Source: Klebsiella grimontii
Lineage (GTDB): Bacteria; Pseudomonadota; Gammaproteobacteria; Enterobacterales; Enterobacteriaceae
Assembly (NCBI RefSeq): GCF_900200035.1
Contig: NZ_FZTC01000045.1
Span: 85,527-149,526 of the forward strand
Length of the DNA stretch: 64,000 nucleotides
Direction of reading: 5' to 3'
Shown here in pieces: positions 1 to 11,009 of the stretch. Made by a program: the position numbers and the translations under genes. Position 1 is the first letter of the stretch; each line of letters opens with the position of its first letter. The notes below the pieces were generated by a model, which was not told the origin of the DNA, ran no database searches, and saw only the letters and a list, made by a program, of their open reading frames with translations.

Positions 1-216
1 GCGCGCGATACGCGCCGCTTCCACAAGCACATTACGGCTTTCCGCCTGCGCTTCGCCGGTCAGGTGATTGATAACATCGGTTTGCGCTTTATCAGGCGCA
101 TAGCAGATAGCCTGAGCGCCGCTGCGGGCAATAGCCAGCAGGGTAATAACGGCTTCATGAATTTCGCTTCCGTCATAAACGCCGCAACCGCTCAGCACTA
201 CACCAATTTTCTTCAT
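1..216 (-). CDS. elbB: ElbB glyoxalase-like protein, N-terminal part (runs off window)
   Basis: Only the first 72 codons are present; the gene continues past the left edge. The protein begins MKKIGVVLSGCGVYDGSEIH, which matches the start of ElbB, a DJ-1/PfpI-superfamily protein described as an isoprenoid-biosynthesis-associated or glyoxalase III-like enzyme. The Cys in SGCG lies in the N-terminal Rossmann-like strand typical of the family. The ATG at 214-216 follows an AG-rich stretch. It is transcribed away from arcZ, as in E. coli, where elbB, arcZ and arcB are neighbours. Function in the cell is poorly defined even in E. coli. Confidence 0.85.
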   Translation of the reverse strand, partial: MKKIGVVLSGCGVYDGSEIHEAVITLLAIARSGAQAICYAPDKAQTDVINHLTGEAQAESRNVLVEAARIAR

Positions 217-335
217 CACATCAGCCCCTTAGTACAAGTTTATGAAAGCAGTCAAAAATTTTGATTTACTCGCTATGCTTCACATATTTTACTGTTTCAC
301 GTAACAAAATATTTAAGGTTTGCTATCTTAATGAG

Positions 336-459
336 CGAGTAAGCCAAATCCTCAGGTTGCGCCGTGTAAAAAAATCACTCAAATGATTCTGGCGCAATGA
401 CCCGTTCCCTGGTGTTGGCGCAGTATTCGCGCACCCCGGTTTATCCGGGGTCATTTTTT
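336..459 (+). ncRNA. arcZ: ArcZ Hfq-dependent small RNA
   Basis: The 3' part (about 403-459) matches remembered E. coli ArcZ almost base for base: the seed-containing stretch CCCTGGTGTTGGCGCAG at 407-423, then a GC hairpin (433-439 with 445-451) and a T-run at 454-459. The 5' half is diverged. A possible promoter is TATCTT at 324-329 with GTAACA 17 bp upstream, placing the start near 336; that end is an estimate. In E. coli ArcZ is cut to a roughly 56-nt 3' form, activates rpoS translation, represses flhDC and other mRNAs, and is repressed by ArcA-P. It lies opposite the 3' end of arcB; the terminator hairpin overlaps the arcB stop codon. Confidence 0.88.
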
Positions 460-2790
460 ATCTGCCGCCGCTACCCACGCCTTCAGTACCGCGACATCGT
501 TTTGCCATTCGGATTTCATCTCTTCAACCCATTCGCCAACGTTATCCGACCAGGCCGGTAAATCCGGGGTTTGGATCTGCTGGCCTAGCTGCTGGATATG
601 GCGCAAACCGATAGAGCCCGCAGCGCCTTTTATCTTATGCCCCTCATCGACGATACCTTTCTGGTCGCGAGCGGTTAAATTTGATTCCAGAACCGCCATG
701 TAGCCCGGCATCATTCTTTCGAAAACGGCCAGACCGTCATTAATCAGCTTCGGCCCTACCAGTTCGATATACTGCTCAAGCATCGGAATATCCAGTACGG
801 AAGCTGATTTACTGATATCTACAGATGGCATCTCATTCTCCTCCTCTTCCGGCGCATCCCAGAATTTTTTGATAATCGCGGTTAATGCCGGAACCGATAA
901 CGGCTTGCTCAGGACATCATCCATTCCCGCTTCCAGATACTCAGTCTTGTTCTTCAGGACGTTAGCGGTAAGCGCAACCAGCGGGGGAAGCTCATCGGCG
1001 GCAAAGCGCTGTTTCAGCTGACGAGAAATATCGAGCCCAGTCATATCCGGTAGTTGAATATCGAGCAGAACCAGATCGTACTCGCCGGGTACAAACATCT
1101 CCAGCGCAGCCTTACCGGTCATCGCCACATCCACGCTGTTGCCCAGCTTCTCCAGTACCGAACGCGCCACGATCACGTTGAGCTCAATATCTTCCACCAG
1201 CAGCACGTTCAGCGCAGGTAATGGCATTTCATCTTCCGCCAGCGTGTCTTCAACCTCTTCAGCCACGGCCGGCGCGTGTACGGTGAGCGTGAACGTGGCC
1301 CCTTTACCCGGCAGGCTGGCAACGCTAATGTCGCCGCCCATATTACGCGCCAGACGCCGCGACACGGCGAGTCCGATGCCGGTACCTGTCGCTGGCTTGC
1401 CGCCCTGGCTATCTTTCACCTGGTAATACATGGCGAAAATTTTATCCTGTTCCGCTTCAGGGATGCCAATGCCTGAATCTTCCACTTCAAAGTGCAGGAT
1501 GTCCCCTTCGTCATAGCGCACGCGCACGTTCACGCTCCCACCCTGCGGGGTAAACTTCACGGCGTTGCTGATTAGATTCCACAAGATTTGGCGTAAACGC
1601 GTTCCGTCGGTGATCACTTTATGCGGCAGCGGAAGCGAAGGATCCAGCACAAAGCGCAGCCCTTTCTGCTGCGCCTGCAGGCCGGAGAGGTTTTCAAGGT
1701 CGGCAAGGAAGCCGGTGAAATCAACCGGCTGGTTATCCAACTGAATTTTACGCCGCTCCATCTTATCCATCTCAATAATATCATTGAAGATATTACCCAG
1801 CGTTACCGCTGAGACGTGGATGGTTTTCAGGTATCTTTCCTGTTCGTCGGTCAGGTCGGTATCGAGAAGGATTCGGCTCAGCCCGACGATGCCGTTAAGC
1901 GGCGTACGCAGCTCGTGGCTGATCGTTGAGATAAAGGTGGTCTTATCGCGGCTGGCACGCTCCAGCGCGTCCTGATAGCGCTTACGCTCCGTAATATCAC
2001 GACCGAACCCCATCAGGCCGCGCCGCTTACCGACGCGGTCATAATAGGGCACTTTGCGGATTTCAAAGCAGGCCTTGCGCCCGTCCGGATAATCCAGCCA
2101 CTGCTCGTAGGTGAGCGAAACGTTATGGCGGAAGACTTTCTCATCCGTCTCCAGCACCTTCTCCGCCACCTCTTCGCTGTAGACATCCTGCGGCTTCAGA
2201 TGAATAAGCTGTTTTTCGCTTTTACCGGTCAGCAGTTCCATGGCGCGGTTACAGCCTGAGAACTCTTTATCTTCATTACGATAGAAAACGAGGTCCGGTG
2301 AAGCGTCAAGAAAGGAGCGCAGAAAGGACGATTGCTGTTCAAGCTGAATTTGCGTTTCTTCACGCTCCTTCATCTCAATTTTCAGCTGCTCAAGCGTCGT
2401 TTCACGTTCCGCTTCAGCTTTTTCACGTTCACCGATTTCCTGATTAAGCTGGGCGATATTGTCCTTAAGCTGCACATTCAGCTTGAGATCGCGCTCGCGC
2501 ATCTCCTCCAGTTTCTCCACCAGCCGCGAAAGACGCTGCCGGGACTCTTCCAGCTGCTCAACGACCACCGACAGGAAATAGACCGCCCACGGCGTAATCA
2601 GCAAACCAAAGAAGATAGAGCGGATCACATCAATACTTTCCACCTGGCCGTGCAGCACCATAGTAACGGCCATCTGCACGACGATCGCCAGCACCACCAG
2701 CGCAAAGGCCAGCAGCATGGAAAAGCGCACCAGACCCAGCTTCATCATCAGGTCAACATAATACTGCGCCAGCATACGGATTTGCTTCAT
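451..2790 (-). CDS. arcB: Aerobic respiration control sensor histidine kinase ArcB
   Basis: Hybrid sensor kinase that reads quinone redox state and phosphorylates ArcA to repress aerobic respiration genes. The 779-residue protein (E. coli: 778) has two membrane segments (about 23-45 and 58-77), a coiled-coil linker (about 78-150), a PAS domain with Cys180 and Cys241 at the redox-sensing positions, a transmitter with phospho-acceptor His292 in SHELRTPLNG, a receiver domain with Asp577 in LVLLDIQLPD, and a C-terminal Hpt domain with His718 in GHKIKGAAG. The phosphorelay is therefore intact. The start is placed at MKQIRML by homology; an upstream in-frame ATG at 2820 would add ten residues and is less likely. 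Downstream arcZ overlaps the stop codon on the other strand. Confidence 0.96.
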   Translation of the reverse strand: MKQIRMLAQYYVDLMMKLGLVRFSMLLAFALVVLAIVVQMAVTMVLHGQVESIDVIRSIFFGLLITPWAVYFLSVVVEQLEESRQRLSRLVEKLEEMRERDLKLNVQLKDNIAQLNQEIGEREKAEAERETTLEQLKIEMKEREETQIQLEQQSSFLRSFLDASPDLVFYRNEDKEFSGCNRAMELLTGKSEKQLIHLKPQDVYSEEVAEKVLETDEKVFRHNVSLTYEQWLDYPDGRKACFEIRKVPYYDRVGKRRGLMGFGRDITERKRYQDALERASRDKTTFISTISHELRTPLNGIVGLSRILLDTDLTDEQERYLKTIHVSAVTLGNIFNDIIEMDKMERRKIQLDNQPVDFTGFLADLENLSGLQAQQKGLRFVLDPSLPLPHKVITDGTRLRQILWNLISNAVKFTPQGGSVNVRVRYDEGDILHFEVEDSGIGIPEAEQDKIFAMYYQVKDSQGGKPATGTGIGLAVSRRLARNMGGDISVASLPGKGATFTLTVHAPAVAEEVEDTLAEDEMPLPALNVLLVEDIELNVIVARSVLEKLGNSVDVAMTGKAALEMFVPGEYDLVLLDIQLPDMTGLDISRQLKQRFAADELPPLVALTANVLKNKTEYLEAGMDDVLSKPLSVPALTAIIKKFWDAPEEEENEMPSVDISKSASVLDIPMLEQYIELVGPKLINDGLAVFERMMPGYMAVLESNLTARDQKGIVDEGHKIKGAAGSIGLRHIQQLGQQIQTPDLPAWSDNVGEWVEEMKSEWQNDVAVLKAWVAAADKK

Positions 2791-2932
2791 AAGGGATTCC
2801 TTCGCGACAACTTCGCACAATAATACTCAATTCTGAGCAAGACGCTGTAAGTTGTGCGAAAAATGCGGGAAGGATTGTAGTTACGCGCCTGCCTGGGGGT
2901 AGCGGTCAGCCGGAATGCGGCTGGCGATGACG

Positions 2933-3868
2933 TTATTCGGTAGCGGCCGGAGATCTCCAGCAACGACCAATAGCTGACCCCTGAACGCCGTATTCATTGA
3001 GATATTTATCCAGCTCAACCATCCCGGTCCAACGGTTCTCACACCACAGCGGCGCCAGCAGCATCGGACGTCGAGCACTGGCGGAAATACGGTGATAAAT
3101 CACCTCTGCCGGGGTATGGCGGATCATCTCGCCTGCGCTGACCGTATAGTCCGCCAGATCAATACCCTGCAACCTTCCGGCCTGCCACGCCCTGGCCATA
3201 ATGCTGCCCTTCACAATATGAAGTGGATGCAGCTTAATGCCGTCTACGCCGGTCTCTACCACCTGTTTTAGCGTTTCAAGGCATTCGCTCTGCCCTTCAC
3301 CCGGCAGGCCAACGATAAGGTGGCTGCACACTTTGAGGCCCCGCTCGCGCGCCAGACGGGCTGTACGCTGGTAGCAGGCAAAATCGTGGCCGCGATTAAT
3401 TCGGCGCAGCGTTTTATCGTGCGCGGTTTGTAAACCCAACTCGAGCCAGACTTCATAACCCTGCTGCCGATATTCAGACAGCAGATCCAATACCGCTCCG
3501 GGGACGCAGTCCGGGCGAGTGCCCACGCAGAGCCCGACGATATTCGCCTGGCTGACCGCCTGCTGATACATGGAGCGCAGTACCTGTACCTCGGCAAAGG
3601 TGCTGGTATAAGCCTGGAAATAGGCCAGATAGCGTTTTGCGCGGTTAACCCGCTGCGCCTGATGGGCCAGCTGTTCAGCGATCGAGCTGTGCTGCTGTTC
3701 TTCATCGGCAAAAGAGGCGACATTACAGAACGTACAGCCGCCGCGACCAAGGGTGCCATCGCGATTTGGGCAACTAAATCCACCGTGCAGCGTCAGTTTA
3801 TGAACCTTTTCACCGTAGCGGCGCATAAGATCCCCACCAAACATATTGACTAATTTTTGTAACTGCAT
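2933..3868 (-). CDS. yhcC: YhcC, TIGR01212-type radical SAM protein
   Basis: Predicted radical S-adenosylmethionine enzyme of unknown substrate, 311 residues against 309 in E. coli. The iron-sulfur site is visible as Cys-rich GGFSCPNRDGTLGRGGC followed by TFC, the Elp3-like spacing of this family, and a glycine-rich segment VGLPGEG follows later. The start at MQLQKLVNMF is chosen by homology; a further in-frame start at 3910 would add 14 residues. The C-terminal residues differ from E. coli but the frame is open to the end. It lies upstream of arcB in the same direction with 142 bp between them, so co-transcription is possible but not shown. Confidence 0.92.
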   Translation of the reverse strand: MQLQKLVNMFGGDLMRRYGEKVHKLTLHGGFSCPNRDGTLGRGGCTFCNVASFADEEQQHSSIAEQLAHQAQRVNRAKRYLAYFQAYTSTFAEVQVLRSMYQQAVSQANIVGLCVGTRPDCVPGAVLDLLSEYRQQGYEVWLELGLQTAHDKTLRRINRGHDFACYQRTARLARERGLKVCSHLIVGLPGEGQSECLETLKQVVETGVDGIKLHPLHIVKGSIMARAWQAGRLQGIDLADYTVSAGEMIRHTPAEVIYHRISASARRPMLLAPLWCENRWTGMVELDKYLNEYGVQGSAIGRCWRSPAATE

Positions 3869-4165
3869 AATCTGATAGACCGGCCTTAAGAAAGGGGCCA
3901 AGCCTGCCATTTTTAGCTACCGACGGCGATGACTTGGATCAATCGTCAACGCGGCCGCTTATTTCATTGCATAAACAATCAAGATAACTGCAATTTAATT
4001 CACCATCATGGTAATGAGTTTTCCTTATATATAGCCTCTGATTTGCCATTATCTTTACCAGGGCATAAAACAGTATTAATAACTTTTAATCAAACAAAAA
4101 CCAGTTTAAAAAACTGCAATAAATGAACACTTCAGCACAGAACGATAATAGCGTGCCGTCGATAT

Positions 4166-4181
4166 AGTGAGACAGATCACA
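4166..4181. promoter_or_regulatory. CRP-like binding site upstream of gltB
   Basis: AGTGA-N6-TCACA matches the CRP consensus TGTGA-N6-TCACA at nine of ten positions. It lies about 360 bp before the gltB start, upstream of the two hairpins. CRP control of gltBDF is known in E. coli; use of this copy is inferred. Confidence 0.5.
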
Positions 4182-4305
4182 CTCGATCAAGCCGTTCCCT
4201 GCGCTTCCCTGGCATTCAAAATACCGTTATTTTCTTAAAAATCAGTATATTAGATGTTGTATAGCACATTTTTGTATAAATAAGATTGCCATTTGACGTA
4301 TGTGT

Positions 4306-4363
4306 GGATTCCCGATAAGTTGGGAATCCGCTGGAAGCTTTCTGGATGAGCGCTCTGCTCATC
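4306..4363. promoter_or_regulatory. Tandem perfect hairpins in gltB upstream region
   Basis: GGATTCCC (4306-4313) pairs perfectly with GGGAATCC (4322-4329) around an 8-base loop. Sixteen bases later GATGAGC (4345-4351) pairs with GCTCATC (4357-4363) around a 5-base loop. No U-tract follows either, so they are not ordinary terminators. They could be protein-binding palindromes in the promoter region or leader RNA structure. Confidence 0.45.
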
Positions 4364-4541
4364 ATATTTATGCAGTAATTGAGATTCCCTCTTAACAGCA
4401 AGTCCTCAAACTTGTGTACCGACGCGAAAAGGATTTAAAGAGGGCGAATGCGAGGTGTAAACCCCGTCGCCATGCTCTTTCTGTGCCCGTGCGCAATCGG
4501 TATCGGAGGGTGTCCCGTAGAGCCTGGGGAGGTTCACTGAT

Positions 4542-7500
4542 ATGTTGTACGATAAATCCCTTGAGAGGGATAACTGTGGTTTCGGCCTGATCGCCCACAT
4601 AGAAGGCGAACCTAGCCACAAGGTAGTGCGAACCGCTATACACGCACTGGCCCGAATGCAGCACCGCGGCGCGATTCTTGCCGATGGAAAAACCGGCGAC
4701 GGTTGTGGCTTGCTGCTACAAAAACCCGATCGTTTCTTCCGAATTGTTGCGGAAGAGCGCGGCTGGCGTTTAGCCAAAAATTACGCCGTTGGGATGCTGT
4801 TCCTTAATAAGGATCCTGAACTGGCCAAAGCGGCACGCCGCATCGTCGAAGAAGAACTTCAACGCGAAACGCTGTCTATCGTTGGCTGGCGCGATGTGCC
4901 GACTAATGAAGGCGTTCTTGGTGAAATCGCCCTCTCCTCGCTGCCCCGTATTGAACAAATCTTTGTGAACGCCCCGGCTGGCTGGCGTCCGCGCGACATG
5001 GAGCGCCGTTTATTCATCGCGCGTCGCCGTATCGAAAAACGCCTGCAGGAAGATAAAGATTTCTACGTTTGCAGCCTGTCGAACCTGGTCAACATTTATA
5101 AAGGTCTGTGTATGCCGGCGGATCTGCCGCGCTTCTACCTGGATCTTGCGGACCTGCGCCTGGAGTCGGCGATCTGCCTGTTCCACCAGCGCTTTTCCAC
5201 CAACACCGTGCCGCGCTGGCCGCTGGCGCAGCCGTTCCGCTATCTGGCGCACAACGGCGAGATCAACACCATCACCGGCAACCGCCAGTGGGCCCGCGCC
5301 CGTACCTATAAGTTCCAGACGCCGCTGATCCCGGACCTCCACGACGCCGCGCCGTTCGTCAATGAAACCGGCTCTGACTCCAGCTCCATGGATAACATGC
5401 TGGAGCTGCTGCTGGCGGGCGGGATGGATATCATCCGAGCCATGCGCCTGCTGGTGCCGCCAGCCTGGCAAAACAACCCGGATATGGATCCAGACCTGCG
5501 GTCGTTCTTCGACTTTAACTCCATGCATATGGAGCCGTGGGACGGCCCGGCGGGCATCGTCATGTCCGACGGTCGCTATGCCGCCTGTAACCTCGACCGT
5601 AACGGTCTGCGCCCGGCGCGCTACGTCATCACCAAAGACAAGCTCATCACCTGCGCTTCCGAAGTCGGGATCTGGGATTACCAGCCGGATGAAGTGGTCG
5701 AAAAAGGCCGCGTCGGCCCGGGCGAGCTGATGGTTATCGATACCCGCGAGGGGCGTATTCTGCACTCCGCGGAAACCGACAACGATCTGAAAAGCCGCCA
5801 CCCATATAAAGAGTGGATGGCGAAAAACGTCCGTCGCCTGGTGCCATTCGAAGATCTGCCGGATGAAGAGGTCGGTAGCCGCCAGCTGGACGATGATACC
5901 CTCGCCAGCTACCAGAAACAGTTTAACTACAGCGCTGAAGAGCTGGACTCCGTCCTGCGCGTTCTGGGTGAAAACGGCCAGGAGGCGGTCGGCTCAATGG
6001 GCGACGATACCCCATTTGCCGTGCTCTCCAGCCAGCCGCGTATCATTTACGATTACTTCCGCCAACAGTTCGCGCAGGTGACCAACCCGCCGATCGATCC
6101 GCTGCGCGAAGCGCACGTCATGTCGCTGGCCACCAGCATCGGCCGTGAAATGAACGTCTTCTGCGAAGCGGAAGGCCAGGCGCACCGCCTGAGCTTCAAA
6201 TCGCCGATTCTGCTGTACTCCGATTTTAAACAGCTGACCACCATGGAAGAGGAGCACTATCGCGCCGACGTCCTGGATATCACTTTTGATGCCACCGCAA
6301 CCACGCTGGCTGAAACCGTGAAGGCGCTGTGCGATAAAGCCGAACAGATGGTACGTAACGGTACCGTTCTGCTGGTGCTCTCTGACCGCAACATCGCGAA
6401 AAACCGTCTGCCGGTACCGGCTCCGATGGCGGTCGGCGCAATTCAGACCCGACTGGTCGATAAGAGCCTGCGCTGCGATGCCAACATTATTGTCGAAACC
6501 GCCAGCGCCCGCGATCCGCACCATTTTGCCGTGCTGCTCGGCTTCGGCGCGACGGCTATCTACCCGTACCTCGCCTATGAAACCCTGGCGAAGCTGGTGG
6601 ATAACAAAGCCATCGACAAAGAGTACCGCGCGGTGATGCTGAACTATCGTAACGGCATCAACAAAGGTCTGTATAAAATCATGTCGAAGATGGGGATTTC
6701 GACCATTGCGTCCTATCGCTGCTCGAAGCTGTTTGAAGCGGTCGGCCTGCATCGCGACGTCTCCGACCTGTGCTTCCAGGGCGTCGTCAGCCGCATCGGC
6801 GGCGCGGGCTTCGATGACTTCCAGCAGGATCTGCTGAACCTGTCGAAACGTGCCTGGCTGGCGCGTAAACCGCTGGACCAGGGCGGCCTGCTGAAGTACG
6901 TCCACGGCGGCGAATATCACGCCTACAACCCGGACGTGGTGCGTACCCTGCAGCAAGCGGTACAAAGCGGCGAATACGGTGATTACCAGCAGTACGCGAA
7001 GCTGGTTAACGAGCGTCCGGCGGCAACGCTGCGCGATCTGCTGGCCGTGACGCCGGACGGCACCACGGTGAGCCTGGAAGACGTTGAGCCGGCCAGCGAG
7101 CTGTTCAAACGCTTCGATACCGCGGCGATGTCTATCGGCGCGCTGAGCCCCGAAGCGCACGAAGCGCTGGCGGAAGCGATGAACAGCATCGGCGGTAATT
7201 CCAACTCCGGCGAAGGCGGCGAAGACCCGGCGCGCTATGGCACGAATAAAGTCTCGCGCATTAAGCAGGTTGCTTCCGGCCGCTTCGGCGTAACCCCCGC
7301 TTATCTGGTCAACGCCGACGTTATCCAGATTAAAGTCGCTCAGGGCGCGAAGCCTGGCGAAGGCGGCCAGCTGCCGGGCGATAAAGTGACGCCCTACATC
7401 GCCAAACTGCGCTATTCCGTGCCGGGCGTGACGCTGATCTCCCCGCCGCCGCACCACGATATTTACTCTATCGAGGATCTGGCGCAGCTGATTTTCGACC

Positions 7501-9002
7501 TGAAGCAGGTCAACCCGAAGGCGATGATCTCCGTGAAGCTGGTTTCCGAACCGGGCGTCGGGACTATCGCCACCGGCGTGGCAAAAGCTTACGCGGATTT
7601 AATCACCATCGCTGGCTATGACGGTGGCACCGGCGCCAGCCCGCTCTCTTCAGTGAAGTACGCAGGCTGTCCGTGGGAACTGGGACTGGTGGAAACCCAG
7701 CAGGCGCTGGTTGCCAACGGGCTGCGCCACAAAATTCGTCTGCAGGTGGACGGCGGCCTGAAAACCGGCCTTGATATCATCAAAGCGGCTATCCTCGGGG
7801 CTGAGAGCTTCGGCTTCGGTACCGGCCCAATGGTCGCGCTGGGCTGTAAATATCTGCGTATTTGCCACCTGAACAACTGCGCAACCGGCGTAGCAACCCA
7901 GGACGACAAACTGCGTAAGAACCACTATCACGGTCTGCCGTTTAAAGTGACCAACTACTTTGAATTCATCGCCCGCGAAACTCGCGAGCTGATGGCGCAG
8001 CTGGGCGTGAAGCGTCTGGTGGATCTGATTGGTCGCACCGACCTGCTGAAAGAGCTGGACGGATTTACCGCCAAGCAGCAGAAGCTGGATCTGAGCAAGA
8101 TGCTGGAAACCGCTGAGCCGCATCCTGGCAAAGCGCTGTACTGCACGGAGAACAACCCGCCGTTCGACAATGGCGTACTCAATGCCCAGCTTCTGCAGCA
8201 GGCGAAACCGTTTGTTGACAGCAAGCAGAGCAAAACGTTCTGGTTCGATATCCGCAACACCGACCGCTCCGTTGGCGCATCGCTGTCCGGTTATATCGCC
8301 CAGACTCACGGCGACCAGGGTCTCGCTGCCGACCCGATTGTCGCCCACTTTAGCGGTACTGCGGGCCAGAGCTTCGGCGTGTGGAATGCCGGCGGCGTCG
8401 AACTGCATCTGACTGGCGATGCGAACGACTATGTGGGTAAAGGGATGGCCGGCGGCCTGCTCGCCATTCGTCCTCCGGTAGGCTCGGCCTTCCGTAGCCA
8501 CGAAGCCAGCATCATCGGCAACACCTGCCTGTACGGCGCGACCGGCGGTCGCCTGTATGCTGCGGGCCGTGCGGGCGAGCGTTTCGCGGTGCGTAACTCC
8601 GGCGCGATCACCGTCGTCGAAGGTATTGGCGACAACGGCTGTGAATACATGACCGGCGGCATCGTCTGCGTGCTGGGTAAAACCGGCGTCAACTTTGGCG
8701 CAGGCATGACCGGCGGCTTTGGTTACGTTCTGGATGAAGATGGCGACTTCCGCAAACGCGTGAACCCTGAACTGGTAGAAGTGCTGGACGTTGACTCTCT
8801 GGCCATCCATGAAGAGCACCTGCGCGGTTTGATTACCGAGCACGTGCAGCTTACCGGCTCGCAGCGCGGCGAAGAGATCCTGGCTAACTGGCCGGCCTTC
8901 TCAGCGAAGTTTGCGCTGGTTAAACCGAAGTCCAGCGATGTTAAAGCACTGTTGGGTCACCGTAGTCGTTCCGCAGCTGAGCTGCGGGTGCAGGCGCAGT
9001 AA
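4542..9002 (+). CDS. gltB: Glutamate synthase (NADPH) large subunit
   Basis: Converts glutamine plus 2-oxoglutarate to two glutamates, the second step of the GS-GOGAT ammonia assimilation route. The 1486-residue precursor carries an 11-residue propeptide before the catalytic N-terminal Cys12 (NCGFGL), which releases ammonia from glutamine. A central domain and an FMN-binding synthase domain follow; Cys1102, Cys1108 and Cys1113 (in [12 protein letters not shown]) should hold the 3Fe-4S cluster. The C-terminal GXGXG beta-helix repeats include NAGGVEL and MTGGIVC. The ATG at 4542 has GGGGAGG upstream, and an in-frame TAG 21 bases before it excludes a longer protein. gltD follows after 9 bases, so this is an operon. 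Confidence 0.98.
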   Translation: MLYDKSLERDNCGFGLIAHIEGEPSHKVVRTAIHALARMQHRGAILADGKTGDGCGLLLQKPDRFFRIVAEERGWRLAKNYAVGMLFLNKDPELAKAARRIVEEELQRETLSIVGWRDVPTNEGVLGEIALSSLPRIEQIFVNAPAGWRPRDMERRLFIARRRIEKRLQEDKDFYVCSLSNLVNIYKGLCMPADLPRFYLDLADLRLESAICLFHQRFSTNTVPRWPLAQPFRYLAHNGEINTITGNRQWARARTYKFQTPLIPDLHDAAPFVNETGSDSSSMDNMLELLLAGGMDIIRAMRLLVPPAWQNNPDMDPDLRSFFDFNSMHMEPWDGPAGIVMSDGRYAACNLDRNGLRPARYVITKDKLITCASEVGIWDYQPDEVVEKGRVGPGELMVIDTREGRILHSAETDNDLKSRHPYKEWMAKNVRRLVPFEDLPDEEVGSRQLDDDTLASYQKQFNYSAEELDSVLRVLGENGQEAVGSMGDDTPFAVLSSQPRIIYDYFRQQFAQVTNPPIDPLREAHVMSLATSIGREMNVFCEAEGQAHRLSFKSPILLYSDFKQLTTMEEEHYRADVLDITFDATATTLAETVKALCDKAEQMVRNGTVLLVLSDRNIAKNRLPVPAPMAVGAIQTRLVDKSLRCDANIIVETASARDPHHFAVLLGFGATAIYPYLAYETLAKLVDNKAIDKEYRAVMLNYRNGINKGLYKIMSKMGISTIASYRCSKLFEAVGLHRDVSDLCFQGVVSRIGGAGFDDFQQDLLNLSKRAWLARKPLDQGGLLKYVHGGEYHAYNPDVVRTLQQAVQSGEYGDYQQYAKLVNERPAATLRDLLAVTPDGTTVSLEDVEPASELFKRFDTAAMSIGALSPEAHEALAEAMNSIGGNSNSGEGGEDPARYGTNKVSRIKQVASGRFGVTPAYLVNADVIQIKVAQGAKPGEGGQLPGDKVTPYIAKLRYSVPGVTLISPPPHHDIYSIEDLAQLIFDLKQVNPKAMISVKLVSEPGVGTIATGVAKAYADLITIAGYDGGTGASPLSSVKYAGCPWELGLVETQQALVANGLRHKIRLQVDGGLKTGLDIIKAAILGAESFGFGTGPMVALGCKYLRICHLNNCATGVATQDDKLRKNHYHGLPFKVTNYFEFIARETRELMAQLGVKRLVDLIGRTDLLKELDGFTAKQQKLDLSKMLETAEPHPGKALYCTENNPPFDNGVLNAQLLQQAKPFVDSKQSKTFWFDIRNTDRSVGASLSGYIAQTHGDQGLAADPIVAHFSGTAGQSFGVWNAGGVELHLTGDANDYVGKGMAGGLLAIRPPVGSAFRSHEASIIGNTCLYGATGGRLYAAGRAGERFAVRNSGAITVVEGIGDNGCEYMTGGIVCVLGKTGVNFGAGMTGGFGYVLDEDGDFRKRVNPELVEVLDVDSLAIHEEHLRGLITEHVQLTGSQRGEEILANWPAFSAKFALVKPKSSDVKALLGHRSRSAAELRVQAQ

Positions 9003-10430
<1,428 letters not shown>

Positions 10431-10437
10431 AATGAGA

Positions 10438-10468
10438 AGCTTGCGGGCTCCGTGCCCGCAAGCTCTTT
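10438..10468 (+). terminator. gltBD terminator
   Basis: Ten-base perfect stem AGCTTGCGGG (10438-10447) with CCCGCAAGCT (10455-10464), 7-base loop, then a short T-rich tail (CTTTATT), starting 7 bases after the gltD stop. Confidence 0.85.
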
Positions 10469-10470
10469 AT

Positions 10471-10801
10471 TCAAAGATAAACAATGCTGATTACCGCCTC
10501 GCCGTCCAGCTACACCTTCTGCCCGCTTCTGATATTACCCCCAACCGCTGCGCTTATCTGTAAAGGCGTCTTTGCCTGTGAGAGCGGAACTGACGCGGGC
10601 ATATCGTGCCGTAATGGCGATCCCGGCGGACGTCTCACAGTGAATCGTTAAAGTGATGTCCCGCGCGCCCAGTTGGGTAAAGGCGGTGGTTGATAGCAAG
10701 CCGACATGCCGCGAGCCAAAATCAACGACGTCGTTATTACTAAAGTCGGTGTATACCCCGCCGCCTCCGCGGTCACGGTAAAATCCATGTTCAGATTGTT
10801 G
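10471..10801 (-). pseudogene. Decayed GltF/YhcF-like (DUF1120) fimbria-associated gene
   Basis: Three reading-frame pieces on the minus strand join into one recognisable protein. The first, near 10735-10800, reads MDFTVTAEAAGYTPT. After a frameshift at about 10735, a second reads SNNDVVDFGSRHVGLLS and, shortly after, TQLGARDITLTIHCE. After another shift near 10580, the last reads QISAAVGGNIRSGQKV, a stop, then LDGEAVISIVYL, ending at 10471. The order matches GltF of E. coli (VDYG... LGRKNSTLNITC ... LDGNVTISVQYL). Two frameshifts, an internal stop and no signal peptide mark it as dead. Unlike E. coli gltF it lies antisense to gltBD. Nearby yhcA/D/E-type fimbrial genes are absent. Confidence 0.72.
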
Positions 10802-10901
10802 GCGGCATAAAGTATTGGGCCAGGGTCAATTTGGCCGGGATCGCAAAAAAATCCGGGAACTAAAACGGGTCTATTTACACCAAGGCCGCCGACTATAGGA
10901 T

Positions 10902-10937
10902 AAAAAAAGCGAAGCATGTTCAGAAACACGCTTCGCT
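10902..10937 (-). terminator. Rho-independent terminator (minus strand)
   Basis: Read on the minus strand, AGCGAAGC (10937-10930) pairs with GCTTCGCT (10915-10908), followed by a 7-T run. It lies between sspB and the gltF-like remnant; it may back up the sspB terminator or once have served a lost gene. Confidence 0.7.
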
Positions 10938-10979
10938 CATTTTCAATGATGTTATCAAATTCAGATGTGAATTAAGATA

Positions 10980-11002
10980 TAAAACAGGCCCCGAAGGGCC
11001 TG
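10980..11002 (-). terminator. sspAB terminator
   Basis: On the minus strand CAGGCCC-TTCG-GGGCCTG followed by TTTTATAT, 8 bases after the sspB stop. The UUCG tetraloop makes it a very stable hairpin. Confidence 0.85.
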
Positions 11003-11009
11003 GCAAAGA

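Larger units (their letters stand above)
3869..4541. other. yhcC-gltB divergent intergenic region (673 bp)
   Basis: Non-coding stretch between divergent genes. The first part (about 3970-4130) is strongly AT-rich. It then holds a CRP-like site (4166-4181), two tandem perfect hairpins (4306-4329 and 4345-4363) and a 5' leader close to gltB that resembles E. coli at the base level although no start codon lies in the gltB frame upstream of 4542. In E. coli this region binds Lrp, IHF, CRP and ArgR to control gltBDF. No convincing small gene was found. Confidence 0.7.

Noticed and set aside
4216..4401. Small minus-strand open frame in the yhcC-gltB gap
   Set aside because: It crosses both palindromes of the gltB upstream region, has no ribosome-binding site and no recognisable protein.
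5010..5801. Long open frames antisense to gltB, gltD and oadA (for example 5010-5801, 5994-7457, 9279-10247)
   Set aside because: GC-rich codon use in the sense genes suppresses stops on the other strand; the translations have shadow-type composition and no family resemblance.
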